64,000 bases of DNA from Clostridium sp. AF27-2AA (GTDB lineage Bacteria > Bacillota > Clostridia > Lachnospirales > Lachnospiraceae): positions 124,001 through 188,000 of the forward strand of contig NZ_QUFI01000002.1 of the NCBI RefSeq assembly GCF_003478505.1. Reading direction: 5' to 3'. The position numbers and the translations under genes are program-made. Below are positions 61,799 to 64,000 of the stretch, one piece after another. The notes beneath the pieces were generated by a model, which ran no database searches, was not told the DNA's origin, and saw nothing but the letters and a program-made list of their open reading frames with translations. Each line of letters opens with the position of its first letter. Within the stretch, counting starts at the first letter, position 1.

Positions 61799-62698
61799 TT
61801 AGAGCAGGCCAGCCTTGGTCATCTCAGCTTTGATCTTGTCTAATACCGGTCCCTCCGGAGTAGCCAGGTTCGGAGTATACGGAACACCGATGTTGCGGCC
61901 GCGTAAGTTAGCCATATCCTTTGCTGCTACCGGGAAGCTTGCGCCGTCCATGGACAGACGTACCGGATTTAATTTGAACTGAGCCTCAAGGGAACCCTGA
62001 AGATCACCTGCAACATATTTGTTGTATACATCGGTGATCAGCTCCGGCATAAAGTTTGCTGCGGTACATACACCACCAACTGCGCCGTGGCACATAGAAG
62101 CGTACAGCAGGGTATCCTTGCCGCCGAATACCTTGAAGTCTACGTCTCTGTTTCTGCGGATGAACTCAGAGGTCTGGGTGATATCACCGCTGGTATCTTT
62201 CATACCAACAATGTTCGGAACCTCATGAGCCAGTCTCTCAACCAGGTTAGCAGACAGGGTGTAGCCTACACGGCCCGGGTTATTGTAAAGCAGTACCGGA
62301 GTCTCCGGGATTGCGTCTGCGATTGCTTTGAAGTGAGTGAACAGCTCGGTCTCAGTTGGCTTTAAGAACATCGGCTGCAGAACAGATACGCTTGCTGCGC
62401 CGTTTGCTACTGCCATCTTTGCAAGACGAACGCACTTTTTGGTGCTGATAGCGCCGATACCGAAGTATACCGGAACACGTCCAGCGGCCTGATCTACAAC
62501 GATCTTTAAGCCTCTCTCCATCTCGTCCTCTTCTACTACATAGAACTCACCGTTGCTGCCGAATAACAGGATGCCGCTTACACCGCCATCGATTACATAA
62601 TCAACCTGGCTACGGATCGCAGCCTCGTCGATCAGCTCATCTTTGTCGATCGGGGTGATCATCGGGACAACTACGCCCTTAATAAAATCTGTATTCAT
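61799..62698 (-). CDS. DapA-superfamily lyase (dihydrodipicolinate synthase/N-acetylneuraminate lyase-like), probable sugar-acid aldolase
   Basis: A 299-residue (beta-alpha)8 class I lyase. Schiff-base Lys167 in NIVGMKDTSGDI and catalytic Tyr138 in VLLYNNPGRVG are present. The substrate loop reads LFGSNGEFYVV (residues 45-55) instead of the GTTGE of true DapA. This, with the sugar-acid neighbours, argues for a keto-acid aldolase or dehydratase. The start at 62698 is supported by AAGGAGAT. Between the GarR-like reductase and glycerate kinase it would fit as the enzyme releasing tartronate semialdehyde plus pyruvate, a role usually held by the unrelated GarL. Confidence 0.85.
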   Translation of the reverse strand: MNTDFIKGVVVPMITPIDKDELIDEAAIRSQVDYVIDGGVSGILLFGSNGEFYVVEEDEMERGLKIVVDQAAGRVPVYFGIGAISTKKCVRLAKMAVANGAASVSVLQPMFLKPTETELFTHFKAIADAIPETPVLLYNNPGRVGYTLSANLVERLAHEVPNIVGMKDTSGDITQTSEFIRRNRDVDFKVFGGKDTLLYASMCHGAVGGVCTAANFMPELITDVYNKYVAGDLQGSLEAQFKLNPVRLSMDGASFPVAAKDMANLRGRNIGVPYTPNLATPEGPVLDKIKAEMTKAGLL

Positions 62699-62735
62699 AC
62701 TATCTCCTTCCAGCGCACATGACGCCTTATCTGAC

Positions 62736-62769
62736 ACACTGCTGCCCACGGACCCGTAAGCAGCAGTGT
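62736..62769 (-). terminator. Hairpin between GarR-like and DapA-family genes
   Basis: ACACTGCTGC...GCAGCAGTGT, perfect 10-bp arms with a 14-nt loop, no T-run. Third such hairpin in this gene block. Confidence 0.6.
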
Positions 62770-62804
62770 ATGATAACTTATTTTATATGATTGATGCGTT
62801 AAAC

Positions 62805-63689
62805 TTATTTAACGATGCTGGTACCAGAAATCTTCTCGTAGTACTTGACGATGCTGGAGTGATCGTCTTTGTCGCATCCCTCAGATCTTAAGAACTGCAT
62901 GATCTCCATCATCTCAGCGGTTAACGGAGCCGGAGAGCTGATTGCGTGAGCTGCGTTCAGAGCGTTGTTCAGGTCTTTGATGTGAAGCTCGATACGGAAG
63001 CCCGGCTTGTAGTTGCCTGCTAACATCATCGGCGCCTTAGCATCCATAACGGTAGATCCAGCCAGACCACCGCGGATTGCCTGGTATACTAACTCAGGAT
63101 CGGTGCCAGCTTTCTTAGCGAAGGTCAGAGCCTCAGCTACAGCTGCGATGTTGATAGCTACTACCATCTGGTTAGCCAGCTTAGCTACGTTACCGGAACC
63201 AAGGTCACCAACGTAAACTACAGAACCAGCCATAACCATCAGCATGTCATAGTACTTGTCGAACAGCTCTTTCTTACCGCCGCACATAACGGAAAGGGTA
63301 CCGTCGATTGCTTTCGGCTCACCACCGGATACCGGGCAGTCCAGCATGTCAATGCCGTGCTTAGCCAGCTCAGCGCCGATTGCCTTGCTCTCGGTTGGGT
63401 CGATGGAGCTCATGTCGATTACAACAAGACCCTCTTTTGCACCCTCAACAACACCGTTCTCGCCCAGAACTGCTGCTCTTACGTGCGGGGAGTTCGGAAC
63501 CATGGTGATAACAACGTCAACCTGAGCTGCCAGGTCCTTGTTGCTCTCTGCTGCGGTTGCGCCGCAGTCTACCAGTTCTTTTACTGCATCTTTATTGAAA
63601 TCGAAAACAACCAGCTCGTGACCTGCTTTAACCAGGTTCTTTGCCATCGGTTTTCCCATGATACCTAATCCGATAAATCCAATCTTCAT
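62805..63689 (-). CDS. garR: Tartronate semialdehyde reductase (2-hydroxy-3-oxopropionate reductase), GarR/GlxR-like
   Basis: A 294-residue NAD(P)-dependent beta-hydroxyacid dehydrogenase. N-terminal Rossmann motif FIGLGIMGKPMAKNL at residues 4-18, substrate motif DCPVSGGEPKAIDGTLSVM near 117, and the catalytic Lys in NVAKLANQMVVAINIAAVAEAL near 170. GarR is favoured over 3-hydroxyisobutyrate dehydrogenase because glycerate kinase lies in the same block. It would turn tartronate semialdehyde into D-glycerate. First gene of the block; RBS is a weak GAGAGGAA. Confidence 0.88.
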   Translation of the reverse strand: MKIGFIGLGIMGKPMAKNLVKAGHELVVFDFNKDAVKELVDCGATAAESNKDLAAQVDVVITMVPNSPHVRAAVLGENGVVEGAKEGLVVIDMSSIDPTESKAIGAELAKHGIDMLDCPVSGGEPKAIDGTLSVMCGGKKELFDKYYDMLMVMAGSVVYVGDLGSGNVAKLANQMVVAINIAAVAEALTFAKKAGTDPELVYQAIRGGLAGSTVMDAKAPMMLAGNYKPGFRIELHIKDLNNALNAAHAISSPAPLTAEMMEIMQFLRSEGCDKDDHSSIVKYYEKISGTSIVK

Positions 63690-64000
63690 TTTGAATTCCT
63701 CTCTTTCTTTAAAAAAGTAAAACTTCTTTTGGTTTCCCTGACAGGAGTTTTGCCTTGTGGCTCTCTCGCTATCAGCTTATGTCTGCATTATAATCAAACG
63801 GCCTGCCGCAAACAATAGGCAGAATGTCCAAATTCAAAGTTTAAAATGATGCAAATGTGATATTTTTGCATTTTTGTTTCATGTTCATTGCAATTCATTT
63901 CATTTTCAAATCATTTATCATTCATTCACACAATTCATCTGCAATTTCCGCTGCTTTTTGATCGTATTTTCTCATCAGTCTTTTTCAATTCCGTACTTCT
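63690..64000. other. AT-rich upstream region of the glycerate block
   Basis: About 310 bp with no supported gene, markedly AT-rich from 63780 on. It contains one inverted repeat (63849-63871) and several CATTTCATT-like repeats near 63885-63925. The promoter of the garR-like gene should be here, but no clear -35/-10 pair was found. Confidence 0.5.
63849..63871 (-). promoter_or_regulatory. Candidate operator upstream of the garR-like gene
   Basis: ATGCAAA-N9-TTTGCAT, perfect 7-bp arms with a 9-bp spacer, about 160 bp before the start codon. The layout suits a dimeric regulator; the protein is unknown. Confidence 0.4.

Overview
The window looks like chromosomal DNA of an anaerobic, moderate-GC Firmicute, most likely a Lachnospiraceae (Clostridium cluster XIVa) gut bacterium. 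Evidence: class III fructose-1,6-bisphosphatase, a YesMN-type two-component system, an ISC system reduced to NifS/NifU beside MnmA, 2-hydroxyacyl-CoA dehydratase with its [Fe-S] activator, E111-type MetA, and strong AGGAGG ribosome binding sites. Nearly everything is on the minus strand. The plus-strand exceptions are fbp, a lipid flippase, a tRNA-Arg and a GNAT gene. No phage, insertion sequence with transposase, CRISPR array or rRNA was seen.

Layout. 1-7.5 kb: a sugar ABC importer of the YtfQ/YtfR/YtfT/YjfF type with a histidine kinase and AraC-type response regulator. 7.5-11.4 kb: a DUF5721-like protein, a parvulin-like lipoprotein, a DUF2130 coiled-coil protein and a Cof-type phosphatase. 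11.8-19.5 kb: a Dpp/Opp peptide importer with an M42 aminopeptidase and meso-diaminopimelate dehydrogenase. 19.6-23.8 kb: tRNA-Ser, then a nifS-nifU-mnmA-amidase operon with a well-formed promoter. 24-36.3 kb: housekeeping genes (fbp, flippase, alarmone synthetase, maf, metA, ligA, pseudouridine synthase, queA, tRNA-Arg). 36.6-45 kb: DUF1576, uppP, ung, hisFH, a degenerate sirtuin, an ABC-F ATPase and an MBL hydrolase.

45-59.4 kb is the most distinctive part: a reductive CoA-ester pathway. Read in the direction of transcription it is activator, two dehydratase subunits, a YkvI-like permease, a family III CoA-transferase, an acyl-CoA ligase, an acyl-CoA dehydrogenase, EtfB and EtfA. Upstream are a second acyl-CoA ligase and two paralogous FadR/GntR regulators. 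It combines the logic of the fld/had Stickland clusters (2-hydroxyacyl-CoA dehydration) with that of the caffeate-respiration module (CoA-transferase, ligase, ACD, Etf). The EtfB loop resembles that of bifurcating Etfs. TTGTATACAA-like palindromes lie in front of both ligases and the activator, suggesting one regulon. The substrate cannot be read from sequence. 59.5-63.7 kb: a glycerate/tartronate-semialdehyde block (AEC transporter, glycerate kinase, DapA-family lyase, GarR-like reductase) with a strong perfect hairpin in each gap between its genes.

A dispersed repeat of about 300-350 nt occurs twice in full (11484-11779 and 36304-36650), and one end of it occurs at 56909-56940. Each full copy contains a 181-nt nested hairpin whose arms differ between copies while staying complementary. 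This compensatory change points to a selected fold, so the repeat may be a structured RNA or hairpin element family. It is the strongest unexplained signal in the window.
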